NCBI GenBank assembly: GCA_027310725.1
Contig: DAIDAG010000064.1
Span: 1-44,238 of the forward strand
Direction: 5' to 3'
Length of the DNA: 44,238 nucleotides
From: Sideroxydans sp.
GTDB taxonomy: Bacteria > Pseudomonadota > Gammaproteobacteria > Burkholderiales > Gallionellaceae
The first letter of the stretch is position 1, and each line of letters opens with the position of its first letter. Shown in pieces: positions 15,307 to 23,000 of the stretch. The position numbers were made by a program, and so were the translations under genes. The notes beneath the pieces were generated by a model. That model had not been told where the DNA came from. It searched no databases and saw only the letters and a list, made by a program, of their open reading frames with translations.

Positions 15307-15624
15307 CTAGCGACTGATGACAACCTCGCTAAACTGGATGATCGGCTCAATGCCGGTGTAGTTCGGCATGTCCCCCTGCAGTTCTGCGGCATTTGGCAGG
15401 AATGCTGCCAAGAAGTCATCCGTAGTATCGAACAGGTAATGGCACATCGCAACATGGCTAGGCGCCGAATTGGGTGCTGTGCCGCCCAGACCGCGTTCCA
15501 CCGAAACTCCACGGTAACCCGGCCCGGTACTCAATAGTTCGATGGATCGTGGCATATGGATATTAAGGTAATAGTCCATGTCGAACTTGCCGGTGTTGGG
15601 ATACAGGATGCTGATCTTGATCAT
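15307..15624 (-). CDS. EthD-family protein
   Basis: This 105-residue dimeric alpha/beta-barrel protein begins 'MIKISILYPNTGKFDMDYYL' with 'HMPRSIELL', the typical EthD opening, and a conserved 'FAEVVIS'-like end. EthD proteins assist degradation of ethers and polyketide-like aromatics, usually with unclear chemistry. The ribosome site TAAGGA is good. It sits in a tight run of small genes (16301 down to 14739), all on the minus strand with gaps of 2-20 bases, so it is likely co-transcribed. Confidence 0.85.
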   Translation of the reverse strand: MIKISILYPNTGKFDMDYYLNIHMPRSIELLSTGPGYRGVSVERGLGGTAPNSAPSHVAMCHYLFDTTDDFLAAFLPNAAELQGDMPNYTGIEPIIQFSEVVISR

Positions 15625-15639
15625 TGGGTATCCTTAATG

Positions 15640-15984
15640 TTACGAGTCAAGTCGCTGATAGTTCACCAACTCGGCCTGGATGCCGAGACGGTCGAACATC
15701 TCTTGAGGATTGAAATGTGTCTGGGTGTGCATCGCGGCAACGACTGATTTTGCATTAGCCATGGACACTCCGCTATCCCATTCAACCATGGTTACGAAAT
15801 TGTATCTATTTTCACCGGAAACTTGCTTCAATACGACCTCAAACAGAAAACCCGGGAGCACTTTCAGCAGGCCGTGAGTCTGGCGAACGTTATTCAAGAA
15901 CTCGTCGCACGCAGCTTCCGGGACGACGAATCTGTCCACCCGGTAGATGTGTTTCGCTTGAACTGATGTGTGACTTACATTCAT
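15640..15984 (-). CDS. Antibiotic biosynthesis monooxygenase (ABM)-like protein
   Basis: This 114-residue protein shows an ABM/dimeric ferredoxin-like pattern: 'IYRVDRFVVPEAACDEFLNN', then 'LLKVLPGFLFEVVLKQ' and 'YNFVTMVEWDSGVSMANA'. Members act as cofactor-free monooxygenases or as binding proteins. Start 15984 is chosen because GGGGATAAGC precedes it. A longer frame would overlap the upstream gene, which ends 2 bases away. Substrate is unknown. Confidence 0.78.
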   Translation of the reverse strand: MNVSHTSVQAKHIYRVDRFVVPEAACDEFLNNVRQTHGLLKVLPGFLFEVVLKQVSGENRYNFVTMVEWDSGVSMANAKSVVAAMHTQTHFNPQEMFDRLGIQAELVNYQRLDS

Positions 15985-15986
15985 GC

Positions 15987-16301
15987 TTATCCCCTGTCTT
16001 GGCCCTGTTGCATCAGATGCGCTGTGCTGTAACTGCTGGTAAAGCCGCTCATTTCGACAAACGGCACGATCAACCCTTCCATGCTTTTCCGGAAATTCGC
16101 CTCCGCCGCTTTGGCCGCTTCCATGCTGGCCCAATAGGCCACAATGAACCATACACCATCGACGGTCTCGGACAGGCTGCGGAAACGAAAGCCCGGCTGT
16201 TGCGTTATCCAGTCATTAACCAGTTGATTGGCCTGCAACCAATCTGCTGCCGTTTTGTCTTTCTGCAAACGAAATTGCATGATGACGAGGGTGTCGGACA
16301 T
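15987..16301 (-). CDS. ABM-like small protein, paralogue A
   Basis: This 104-residue protein is probably of the dimeric alpha/beta-barrel type ('QQPGFRFRSLSETVDGVWF', then 'YWASMEAAKAAEANF'). It is about 61% identical by eye over 99 residues to the product of 18288-18635. First gene of the small operon 16301-14739, with an AGGAG site. An inverted repeat 55 bases upstream (16356-16383) is shared with its paralogue. Function is unknown; a role in quinone or polyketide-like compound handling is a guess from EthD and ABM neighbours. Confidence 0.8.
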   Translation of the reverse strand: MSDTLVIMQFRLQKDKTAADWLQANQLVNDWITQQPGFRFRSLSETVDGVWFIVAYWASMEAAKAAEANFRKSMEGLIVPFVEMSGFTSSYSTAHLMQQGQDRG

Positions 16302-16355
16302 TTCATTCTCCTAGATTGTTGTGCCGGTACATCCGGCTGAAGAATGTTAACTACC

Positions 16356-16383
16356 GTCTCCTGCCAACGTATTGGCAGGAGAC
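16356..16383. promoter_or_regulatory. Inverted repeat upstream of paralogue A
   Basis: GTCTCCTGCCAA-cgta-TTGGCAGGAGAC is a perfect 12-bp palindrome with a 4-base centre, 55 bases before the start at 16301. A degenerate copy with the same centre lies 54 bases before paralogue B (18689-18716). The conserved position argues for an operator rather than a terminator, although it could also fold in RNA. Confidence 0.65.
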
Positions 16384-16427
16384 TTTAGACCTGCTATCGA
16401 GTAGTGCGGTACGGCATAGGGATAGGG

Positions 16428-16805
16428 CTAAAACTTGAATGTCTTAATGGCATCTTCCCAATTCTTTCCATCAAACTGTCTAACCTCAATATTTGCGATC
16501 TCATCCCAGAAATCGTTAAGGCAGTGGATATTGATGCTGTACATTTCCGGAGCGGCACGCGGGTTGCTAAATGGATGGATGCCACAAAATCTGCAGAACC
16601 AATGTTTTGCTTTCTTGTCGCCAGACTGATAAAGGGTGAGCGCGTCCTGCCCAGAAATCAGCCTGAATCGCTGCGGTGGAACACGATGGTGTAAAGCTCC
16701 CTTTCTCGTGCAAATTGAGCAGTTGCATTCAGTAGCTTTAGTGAGCTCAGTTTTGATTTCAAACTGAACCTGTCCGCAGTGACAGCTTCCGTGGTAAGTC
16801 CTCAT
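16428..16805 (-). CDS. GFA-domain (CENP-V/GFA family) zinc protein
   Basis: This 125-residue protein has CHCG near residue 9, CNCSIC near 28 and CRFCG near 70, the zinc clusters of the GFA fold. It also has the family's 'ALHHRVPPQRFRLISGQDAL' strand and 'MYSINIHCLNDF' end. As with other GFA proteins, the natural substrate is unknown; glutathione adducts are possible. It differs clearly from the GFA gene at 9074-9508, so the two are not a recent duplication. Confidence 0.85.
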   Translation of the reverse strand: MRTYHGSCHCGQVQFEIKTELTKATECNCSICTRKGALHHRVPPQRFRLISGQDALTLYQSGDKKAKHWFCRFCGIHPFSNPRAAPEMYSINIHCLNDFWDEIANIEVRQFDGKNWEDAIKTFKF

Positions 16806-16839
16806 ATCTCGTTACCTGAAGATTTCCGATGGCGCTAAT

Positions 16840-17265
16840 TCATACGGGTTCGCGCTTGCTGCGCATAGCAAAGTATTTTTTGATACTTCCATCCTTGACG
16901 AAGCGCTGGTACTCCTCGCTTTCTACAGCATAGAGTGCGATTTTTCCCTGCTTGTCGTAATGCGCGCCCCACCCGAACTTCTTGGTCAATGCAGAGGCTC
17001 GCATACAGGCATGTGGTTTGGAGAAAAAAGCATCCCAAAGCGCCTGGCGTTGTGCAATGAGATCCTCATCCGATATTTCATTTCGACGAGCGCTCACTAT
17101 GAACTGCAATTCAGCCAAAGTATAAACATAAGGGTTTGCAGCCAGCAGCTCGTATTCGATGGAGGCTATCGTTCTTTTTGCACCTCCGTCCACAGGTACG
17201 ACTGCGACCTTGAGTGGGCAATCTGGTGCGATTTCTATGAATTGGTCAACAGGATTCATGCTCAT
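16840..17265 (-). CDS. DUF6157-family protein
   Basis: This 141-residue protein follows the DUF6157 pattern: 'FIEIAPDCPLKVAVVP' at the start, 'YELLAANPYVYTLAELQF' in the middle, and 'ALTKKFGWGAHYDKQGKIAL' near the end. This is a small family of unknown function, often found near detoxification enzymes or in accessory regions. It is followed 34 bases later by the GFA gene on the same strand, so the two may be co-transcribed. Confidence 0.75.
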   Translation of the reverse strand: MSMNPVDQFIEIAPDCPLKVAVVPVDGGAKRTIASIEYELLAANPYVYTLAELQFIVSARRNEISDEDLIAQRQALWDAFFSKPHACMRASALTKKFGWGAHYDKQGKIALYAVESEEYQRFVKDGSIKKYFAMRSKREPV

Positions 17266-17472
17266 GAGATTTATCCTTTCCCTCGGCCATTAGATGTTTC
17301 AGATTTGACTCCTCTATCTCACCATTGTTGTGGTGATAGTCTTCGTACTTTGTCTTCAGTGAGCATCACTTCTTCCATATGAAGCATGACGATTGACTAG
17401 AGAAGTGCTAGCTCCGATATCTCTGGCCGCCGTGCAATTCAAGATCAGTATATTTTGGAAATCAGACATTGA

Positions 17473-18198
17473 TTACACCAACCGATGTCCTCCATCCACA
17501 TCCAATACTGTTCCTGTTACGAATCCATTCTTCATTAGAAAAAATACTGCCTCCGCAATATCTTCGACACGCCCAATTCGACCAGAGGGTAGGCGCGCAG
17601 CCATTGAGGAATGGACTTCATGTTTTCTATCTTCCGTCATGCCAGTCATCCCGTCCCAAATCGGTGTATCTGTCCAGCCTGGGGACACCACATTTACTCG
17701 AAGTGGCGCGAGTTCGATCGCTAATGAGCGCGCCAATCCTTCCAGTCCACTGTTGATTGCCGCTGCTGCGGCCCCGCCCCGCATGGGGCGGCGCGCCGCA
17801 ATACCTGAGGTGAAAGTTATACTGCCTCCCGGCCGGATTCTTGATGCACTCTCCTGCGCTGCGAACAAAGGCCCTAAAAGCTTTGATCGAACAGCACGCA
17901 TTAGATCGCTCTCCTTGAGTTCCGTTACTGGCCCGTATGAAAGATCTGCTGCCGTTACCACTAAATGGTCTAGTTGCCCTACAAGTTTAAATAGCGCTGC
18001 CACCTCAGATTGCTGACCGATATCTACAACAGCGATTTCAACGCCATTTTCACCCAGAGCCACACATGCTGCTTCAAGACGTTGTATCGACCGTCCTGCA
18101 ATCACTACTTCTGCGCCTTTCGCCAATGCCATTTTCGCAATCTCAAAGCCCATTCCAGAACTACCGCCTATCACGACCACTCGTTCGTTCTTTTTCAT
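17473..18198 (-). CDS. SDR-fold protein lacking catalytic Tyr and Lys
   Basis: This 241-residue classical SDR scaffold has a cofactor loop GGSSGMGFEIA (residues 11-21), strand 4 'LDHLVVTAA', and catalytic-Ser region 'TFTSG' (Ser131). It ends 'VTGTVLDVDGGHRLV', the standard SDR terminus. Where YxxxK is expected, the helix reads AAAAINSGLEGLARS, with Ala145 and Asn149 in place of Tyr and Lys. It may bind NAD(P) without normal oxidoreductase chemistry. ATG at 18198 has GGAGAG ahead and is preferred to the GTG two codons earlier. Confidence 0.85.
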   Translation of the reverse strand: MKKNERVVVIGGSSGMGFEIAKMALAKGAEVVIAGRSIQRLEAACVALGENGVEIAVVDIGQQSEVAALFKLVGQLDHLVVTAADLSYGPVTELKESDLMRAVRSKLLGPLFAAQESASRIRPGGSITFTSGIAARRPMRGGAAAAAINSGLEGLARSLAIELAPLRVNVVSPGWTDTPIWDGMTGMTEDRKHEVHSSMAARLPSGRIGRVEDIAEAVFFLMKNGFVTGTVLDVDGGHRLV

Positions 18199-18287
18199 AT
18201 GCACTCTCCATTTTTAGTAGTTGCTTCTTCAATTGGGTTGCTTATCATTGAAACCTCATCCAAATGAGTATTTATCAAGCGTAGACA

Positions 18288-18635
18288 TCAACTATCAATC
18301 AAGCAGATAACGTTTTGCTCAAGGTACGCCAAGCCGCTTTGCCGCATCACCTGCGCTTTGCTATGACGAGCAGTAAAGCTATTCATCTCGATAAATGGCA
18401 CAATCAGTCCCTCCAGCCGCTCTCGGAAATTTTCTTCTGCCGCCTTCGCCGCTTCGATGCTGGACCAATATTCCACGGCAAACCATTCCCCCTCCGCGGT
18501 CTCCGACAAACAACGAAAAATAAAACCCGGCTGCTGATTTATCCACGCATCGGTTTGCTCATCTGCTTTTAGCCATTCTGTTTTCGGTTTGTCTTTCCGT
18601 AAGCGGAACTGCTTGATTACAATGGTATCGGACAT
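18288..18635 (-). CDS. ABM-like small protein, paralogue B
   Basis: This 115-residue protein is a paralogue of the product of 15987-16301 ('MSDTIVIKQFRLRKDK', then 'YWSSIEAAKAAEENF'), about 61% identical by eye, with a different last 15 residues. It has an AAGGAAGAG ribosome site. The shared inverted repeat upstream shows that promoter and gene were duplicated together. It is followed by the unusual SDR gene on the same strand after 89 bases. Confidence 0.8.
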   Translation of the reverse strand: MSDTIVIKQFRLRKDKPKTEWLKADEQTDAWINQQPGFIFRCLSETAEGEWFAVEYWSSIEAAKAAEENFRERLEGLIVPFIEMNSFTARHSKAQVMRQSGLAYLEQNVICLIDS

Positions 18636-18688
18636 TTCTCTTCCTTAATTCATCGCTGGTGATTTTTGCAGAAGTAGCTTACATAACC

Positions 18689-18716
18689 ACTCCTGACAAC
18701 GTATTGGCAGCAGAGT
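18689..18716. promoter_or_regulatory. Inverted repeat upstream of paralogue B
   Basis: ACTCCTGACAA-cgta-TTGGCAGcAGAGT is an imperfect palindrome with the same centre and spacing (54 bases to the start) as the perfect one at 16356-16383. It is the likely binding site of the same regulator. Confidence 0.6.
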
Positions 18717-18777
18717 ATTGCCAGCCGCTTCGCAATAGCGCACCAAGGAAGCCTGGATTAAGCTGGATACATTCGTT

Positions 18778-19953
18778 TTAAAGGCGTGAATCACGGGTTG
18801 TCGCCAGGAGCACTAGGCTCAGACCAACGAGGATCATCGCAGCGTAACCTTGTGCGCGGGGAAGATCGTGGGCGAAAAGGACGCCACCGAGCGCGGAGCC
18901 GATCGCCTGCCCGACATAGACGGCCGAGGTGTTAAGCGCTACTGCGGCGCTGCCCAGTGCAGGAACGGCGCCAATGAGGCGAGCCTGCTGCATCGAGTTG
19001 ATCGCCGCAAATCCTAAGCCCCAAAGAGCCACTCCAGCGCCCATTACGATAAGTATGCTGACGCCAAGGCTCCACAAGGTGAAGCCAAGGAAGATGGAAA
19101 GTAGTGCAAGGCCGGATGTAGTGAAAGGGCCTAGCTTTGTGACCAGTCGCGTAGCGATCACATTGCCGATGAAGCCCATCACGCCAAAGGTCGAGAAGAA
19201 AATGCCGATTGCCATGACATCTGCGCCGGCGAGCCGGCGTAGAAGCGGAACTAGATAAGTGAAGACGACAAACTGACCGGCGATCTGTACCGCAGTAAGA
19301 GCGAGCAGAGTCACCACGAAACGGTTGCGCCCCAACGCTCCCCAACTGCTGAACGAAATCGGCGTTCCGCTCAGGCCGGGAGGTAATCCCTGAAAGACAA
19401 GCACCGCGCACGCGAGCAGCCCGACGCCCATTGCCGCGAATGTTGCCTGCCACCCGGCATGCGCTGCCAGGAAGGCGACGGCAGGCAGGCCTACAGCTAC
19501 GGAAAGCGACCAGCCGAGAAAGACAAAGGTGATGGCGCCATGGCGCTCGGCTTGTGGCACGATCATCGCCACCGTACTTGCGGCGACAGGTGTGAAGAGT
19601 GCCGCGGCGATCAACATCAGCACGCGCAAGGCGAGCAACACGCCGTAGTTTGGGGCGAACGCAGAGGCAAAATGCCCAAGTGCGACGATGAAAAGCGAGC
19701 TGGTGAGCAGAAGGCGGCGATCGAACGCGCTTGTCGCCCATACAGTGAGCGGCGAGCCAACACAGAGGACAATTGCGCCTGCCGTAACGAGCAAACCAGC
19801 TTGCTGGATGGTCACGTCGAGCCCTTTGGCCAGTTCGGACAGCATCCCGGCGATACCGACGATGGCAAGGCCGATGATAAAATTACCGAGCATCAGCGCC
19901 ACGCGTGCAGACGAATGGTCCATATTGCGGCTATTAGTTGAGTCTGTATTCAT
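18778..19953 (-). CDS. MFS transporter (DHA1-type drug/metabolite efflux)
   Basis: This 391-residue protein has twelve predicted membrane helices. The loop after helix 2 ('SPLTVWATSAFDRRLLL') matches the DHA1 family A motif region, and 'RVLMLIAAALFTPVAAST' the helix 4 signature. It resembles AraJ/NepI/YnfM-type proton-driven exporters. It is divergent from a MarR regulator across 106 bases that hold palindromes, so it is probably repressed by that MarR and induced by its own substrate. Confidence 0.88.
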   Translation of the reverse strand: MNTDSTNSRNMDHSSARVALMLGNFIIGLAIVGIAGMLSELAKGLDVTIQQAGLLVTAGAIVLCVGSPLTVWATSAFDRRLLLTSSLFIVALGHFASAFAPNYGVLLALRVLMLIAAALFTPVAASTVAMIVPQAERHGAITFVFLGWSLSVAVGLPAVAFLAAHAGWQATFAAMGVGLLACAVLVFQGLPPGLSGTPISFSSWGALGRNRFVVTLLALTAVQIAGQFVVFTYLVPLLRRLAGADVMAIGIFFSTFGVMGFIGNVIATRLVTKLGPFTTSGLALLSIFLGFTLWSLGVSILIVMGAGVALWGLGFAAINSMQQARLIGAVPALGSAAVALNTSAVYVGQAIGSALGGVLFAHDLPRAQGYAAMILVGLSLVLLATTRDSRL

Positions 19954-20004
19954 ATATCTCTTTATAAGTATTTGAAATATTGGGAACGCATATCATGAGC
20001 ATAC

Positions 20005-20051
20005 ATATATCAACATGATTGATATATCAAAACTACCCTCGCTCATATAAT
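20005..20051. promoter_or_regulatory. MarR operator and marR -10 box
   Basis: ATATATCAA-catga-TTGATATAT (20005-20027) overlaps a perfect palindrome TTGATATATCAA (20019-20030). This lies midway between the divergent MFS and marR starts. TATAAT at 20046-20051 would place transcription start about at the marR ATG (20060). Confidence 0.65.
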
Positions 20052-20059
20052 ATGTCAAT

Positions 20060-20506
20060 ATGGCTGATATAAATAACTCATTACTTGCGAGAGAAGACGA
20101 ACTTAACCAGGCATTGGTGCTGTTGCACTTTGCATTCCGCGCTGTAATCGCCCGACCGGATGCAATCCTGGATTCGCATGGTCTCTCTCGAGTGCATCAC
20201 CGCATACTGTATTTTGTGGGTCGGAACCCCAACCTTTCCGTGAATGATTTATTGAAAATACTTGGAGTATCCAGACAATCACTGAACGGCCCGTTACAGC
20301 AGCTTATTGAAATGAGCCTTATCCAGACCGAACCGGATAAACATGACAGCCGGATCAAACGATTATCGCTTTCCAAGTCAGGCCAATCGCTGGAAACTAT
20401 TTTGTCGGGAGACCAGCGCCAGCGCTTCGCCAAGGTATTTTCTGAACTGGGCTCCAAGGACGAAGCTGCTTGGCGGCGCGTGATGGCAAGGCTTGCAGAG
20501 AAATAG
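20060..20506 (+). CDS. MarR-family transcriptional regulator
   Basis: This 148-residue protein has a central winged helix ('LSVNDLLKILGVSRQSLNGP') and the wing 'QTEPDKHDSRIKRLSLSKSG', the MarR DxR signature. Long N- and C-terminal helices should form the dimer. It likely represses the divergent MFS exporter and itself. The upstream 10 bases hold no Shine-Dalgarno sequence, and a TATAAT ends 9 bases before the ATG, so the mRNA may be leaderless. Confidence 0.88.
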   Translation: MADINNSLLAREDELNQALVLLHFAFRAVIARPDAILDSHGLSRVHHRILYFVGRNPNLSVNDLLKILGVSRQSLNGPLQQLIEMSLIQTEPDKHDSRIKRLSLSKSGQSLETILSGDQRQRFAKVFSELGSKDEAAWRRVMARLAEK

Positions 20507-20537
20507 CGTTTCCACAATCAATTTGACCTGGCAATAT

Positions 20538-20939
20538 TTAGTCTCCCCTCTGCTGCACTATCGCCATACTCATTTGTCCGTTTCCCACTGACCAGTCGGA
20601 AAAATCGTTCTCGTTTAGGTAAATAAATATGTCCTCGGGACGTATACCTACGTTGCCATGCAAATTGCCCGCGATTTTTGCGTAAAGATCCCGCTTCATC
20701 GCATCACTTCGACCTCGACGCAGGGTGATTTGGACCACAACCAGATCGTCGGAACGCGCTATGCCCATAAAACCGCGGTCAAAGAAGAAATCCCCTTGAC
20801 CATACTCCGAAATCAATTGAAAAAAATCATCTTCCGGAATCCCGATGCTTTCGACCATTGCCTGATGTACGTTACGAGCTATGTCTTTTCTTTTTTCAGG
20901 AGGCGTTCCCTCTTTAACTGTTATACGTGTAAATGGCAT
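20538..20939 (-). CDS. Tautomerase-superfamily protein (MSAD-like)
   Basis: This 133-residue protein begins MPFTRITVKEG, giving the catalytic N-terminal proline after Met removal. It has an arginine cluster 'LRRGRS' at residues 73-77, matching the active-site arginines of malonate semialdehyde decarboxylase and related tautomerases. Length fits the fused two-beta-alpha-beta type. The reaction could be tautomerisation, hydration or decarboxylation of a 3-oxo acid. A dehalogenase gene precedes it, a pairing that would suit haloacrylate-type breakdown, but that is only inference. Confidence 0.82.
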   Translation of the reverse strand: MPFTRITVKEGTPPEKRKDIARNVHQAMVESIGIPEDDFFQLISEYGQGDFFFDRGFMGIARSDDLVVVQITLRRGRSDAMKRDLYAKIAGNLHGNVGIRPEDIFIYLNENDFSDWSVGNGQMSMAIVQQRGD

Positions 20940-21064
20940 ATTTGATTCCTCTTATTTGAATGTTGACGATGATATTTCCAACTCCAGAACAACGCTAACT
21001 ACAAAACAAGCAAGTACAGGCATCCATCTGCAATTAAATTCGAGTTACAGTCGCGGCATGAATT

Positions 21065-21835
21065 TCAACGCGATGCATTCATGAAATTCACCAAATCAGT
21101 TAGGTTTTGCCCAATTGCGTCAGGGGAAACGCCGAGCTTCTCAACAGGGAGGTTAAGGCGATTAACCCAGAAAGTTGTGTAACCAAATGACTTGGCCCCC
21201 GCTGCATCCCAGCCTGCAAACGGAACGAAGAGAATCTCCTCACGTTTTAGGCCAAACGCATCGATCGCCATATGGTAGGCGCGAGGATCGGGCTTATATG
21301 TTTTTATCTCATCGGTACTTAGAGCATGCTCAAAGATACCCTCCAATCCTGAGTTCTTAATGCCTGCGTCGAGTATCTTTGACGTTGCGTTGGATAGGAG
21401 CGCCAGTCGGATGCCATTACTTTCAAGCGACTTTAGTGCTGGCGGTACATCAGGCCAAACCTTAAGCTCAAGATACTCACTCATCAGTTGTTTACGTTTA
21501 TCCGACGTCAGATCAAGCTTCAGAATTTCGCAAGAAAATACTAAAGCATCCTCCGTAGCTTGCCAGAAATCCGCATAGTGGCCGGACAAGGCGAGTAGCC
21601 ATTGATATTCAAACTGTCTGGCACGCCATGCGTTACTGAGTTCAGCGCCTCTGCTTGGGAAGAGCTGCTCGGCAAGCGCAAAGATAGGTCTTGGATCAAA
21701 GATCGGAAAGGCATCGAATGCAATTGCTTTGATTTTGGACCTTGTGTTCGAATGAGCTAACGGCATTGACGCCAGAATGCCAGCTGCAACCCCTGCCGCT
21801 GCTAAGTTGAGAAACTCGCGACGATCTAATTGCAC
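21065..21835 (-). CDS. Haloacid dehalogenase type II with Tat signal
   Basis: This 256-residue HAD protein has a Tat-type leader 'DRREFLNLAAAGVAAGILA' ending near 'PLAHS', so export to the periplasm is predicted. HAD motifs: 'IAFDAFPIFDP' (nucleophile Asp), 'LALLSNATS', lysine in 'DEIKTYKPDPRAYHM', and 'FVPFAGWDAAGAKSFG'. It would hydrolyse 2-haloacids with inversion. GTG at 21835 is preferred because GGAGG lies 5-6 bases ahead; an ATG 4 codons earlier overlaps that site. A MarR-type site lies at 21888. A related relic is at 13937-13973. Confidence 0.85.
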   Translation of the reverse strand: MQLDRREFLNLAAAGVAAGILASMPLAHSNTRSKIKAIAFDAFPIFDPRPIFALAEQLFPSRGAELSNAWRARQFEYQWLLALSGHYADFWQATEDALVFSCEILKLDLTSDKRKQLMSEYLELKVWPDVPPALKSLESNGIRLALLSNATSKILDAGIKNSGLEGIFEHALSTDEIKTYKPDPRAYHMAIDAFGLKREEILFVPFAGWDAAGAKSFGYTTFWVNRLNLPVEKLGVSPDAIGQNLTDLVNFMNASR

Positions 21836-21887
21836 GGTGACCTCCATTCGCCAATGTTTAGGATAGGCATGATTTCCCCTTGTATAA

Positions 21888-21906
21888 TTAGCTATGCAAC
21901 TATATG
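21888..21906. promoter_or_regulatory. MarR site A, before the dehalogenase
   Basis: TTAGCTATGCAACTATATG matches site B (22210-22228) with two differences and site C (22681-22699). It overlaps the end of the DUF2917 gene and lies 53 bases before the dehalogenase start. A further TTAGCT/AGCTAA inverted pair brackets it (21888-21893, 21907-21912). Confidence 0.65.
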
Positions 21907-22194
21907 AGCTAAAAAATAAAAAGCCCGGGCAAATCGATTTCCTTGGTGGATTGATTTTGGCGCCTTGCTGACTAGCTGAACTGAGCCAGACGGCAAACCT
22001 TGTATAATCGCAAGGCCGCTACTCTTGATGCATAGCCGCTCATTGTTCGCCAGCAGGAAGTCACCCTGCTGTCCTTCTATAGTCAGCCAGACCATGCCAT
22101 CTGTACATTCGAAAAGGACATCGCGTGCGCCTCGAAGAGTAAATTTCCTTCTTGCTGCAAGCTGAGTTACCACGCTACCTTTTATCATATACAT
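21892..22194 (-). CDS. DUF2917-domain protein
   Basis: This 100-residue protein has the DUF2917 pattern 'VLFECTDGMVWLTIEGQQGD' followed by 'FLLANNERLCIKSSGLAII', a small beta-rich cupin-like domain of unknown function. ATG at 22194 is chosen because TGGAGCG lies 6 bases ahead. It stands between the marR gene and the dehalogenase on the same strand and has its own copy of the MarR site upstream. Confidence 0.78.
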   Translation of the reverse strand: MYMIKGSVVTQLAARRKFTLRGARDVLFECTDGMVWLTIEGQQGDFLLANNERLCIKSSGLAIIQGLPSGSVQLVSKAPKSIHQGNRFARAFYFLAHIVA

Positions 22195-22209
22195 GATTCG
22201 CTCCAATTG

Positions 22210-22228
22210 TTAGCTATGCAATCATATG
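22210..22228. promoter_or_regulatory. MarR site B, before DUF2917
   Basis: TTAGCTATGCAATCATATG, a close match to sites A and C, lies 16 bases before the DUF2917 start, so a bound repressor would block transcription. Confidence 0.65.
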
Positions 22229-22240
22229 TGCAAAAAAAGA

Positions 22241-22657
22241 TCACTTAAGGGCGGCGCGAACACCACGAATCTTGGTTACAGTGTCAGCAAAAACATCCGC
22301 TCCCAGCAGTTTCTTTAACCGTTTGCCTACTTGAGCGCTCGCCTCATTTAACGATGCATGCATGGCGATAGCGGGGGCGGTTGGAAAAATCGCCTGCTCA
22401 CGGCCATCACGCTCAGAATTTCTGCGTTCAATAAGTCCCTTTGTCCTAAGCCCGTCCAAAGCACGGGTGGCTGTCGGCCTTGAAATTGTCAAAGCATTGG
22501 CGAGCTCGTATTGCATAAGACCTGGCTGATCCAATATGGCCCTAAGCAGGAATGCTTGAGGTGGCGTCAAGTCGAATGGCTCAAACGCCTTAGCCCATTC
22601 GCCTTCAAGCTGCCGTGCCAAGGCCGTTGTATTGAAGTAGAGACAATGATCAAACAT
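22241..22657 (-). CDS. MarR-family transcriptional regulator
   Basis: This 138-residue protein begins 'MFDHCLYFNTTALARQLEGE'. It has a winged helix ('LMQYELANALTISRPTATRA') and wing 'IERRNSERDGREQAIFPT'. Cys5 near the N-terminus recalls redox-sensing MarR/OhrR members, but this is weak. ATG at 22657 is preferred to an upstream ATG inside the promoter. Three copies of one site (21888, 22210, 22677) precede the genes of this run, so it probably controls marR, DUF2917 and the dehalogenase. Confidence 0.85.
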   Translation of the reverse strand: MFDHCLYFNTTALARQLEGEWAKAFEPFDLTPPQAFLLRAILDQPGLMQYELANALTISRPTATRALDGLRTKGLIERRNSERDGREQAIFPTAPAIAMHASLNEASAQVGKRLKKLLGADVFADTVTKIRGVRAALK

Positions 22658-22676
22658 AGAACCAATATATATTATT

Positions 22677-22703
22677 ATAGTTAGCAATGCAACTATAATT
22701 GCT
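22677..22703. promoter_or_regulatory. MarR site C over the marR promoter
   Basis: TATAGTT-agcaatgc-AACTATA (22677-22698) and AGCAAT/ATTGCT (22683-22688, 22698-22703) form nested palindromes. On the minus strand TATAAT (a -10 box) overlaps them, 16 bases before the ATG. This is a standard autorepression layout. Confidence 0.7.
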
Positions 22704-22887
22704 GGCCGGCAAGGTGCTGCATTAACATTAATAACAAATTAAGAGCTCAGCAGGGAGCGGAAGCCTATGACTGCTGGCTGCTCCATACCCGAACAGGAAT
22801 GAACTCGACTGCAGACTAGGCAGCGGTTACCAGCAAAGATGACGGCTAACGAAACTTTTTCCGCAAGAGGCCGGTTGTCCTGGAAGC

Positions 22888-23000
22888 ATGGCCGATACAA
22901 TCATGATCCCGCGGCGCATTGCCCATTTGGATACGGATGCGGTTTACGCATCTGTAGAGTTGCTGCGCCACCCCGAGTTGCGCGGGCAGCCGTTGCGGTC
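22888..23000 (+). pseudogene. 5' fragment of DNA polymerase IV (dinB)
   Basis: On the plus strand, 'MIPRRIAHLDTDAVYASVE' followed by 'LLRHPELRGQP' is the N-terminus of Y-family polymerases, with the metal-binding Asp of the HxD motif. Similarity stops after 'RGQP' near 23000, where the sequence is the 3' part of the oppositely oriented MFS gene. The rest of dinB is absent from the window. It is an obvious truncation by rearrangement. Confidence 0.72.

Noticed and set aside
17313..17339. Hairpin CTATCTCACCA/TGTGGTGATAG
   Set aside because: Needs a bulge to pair and lacks a T-run; possibly a weak terminator of the SDR transcript, but not supportable.
18932..19741. 269-residue frame inside the DHA1 transporter
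   Set aside because: Arg/Cys-rich shadow in another frame of a well-supported MFS gene.
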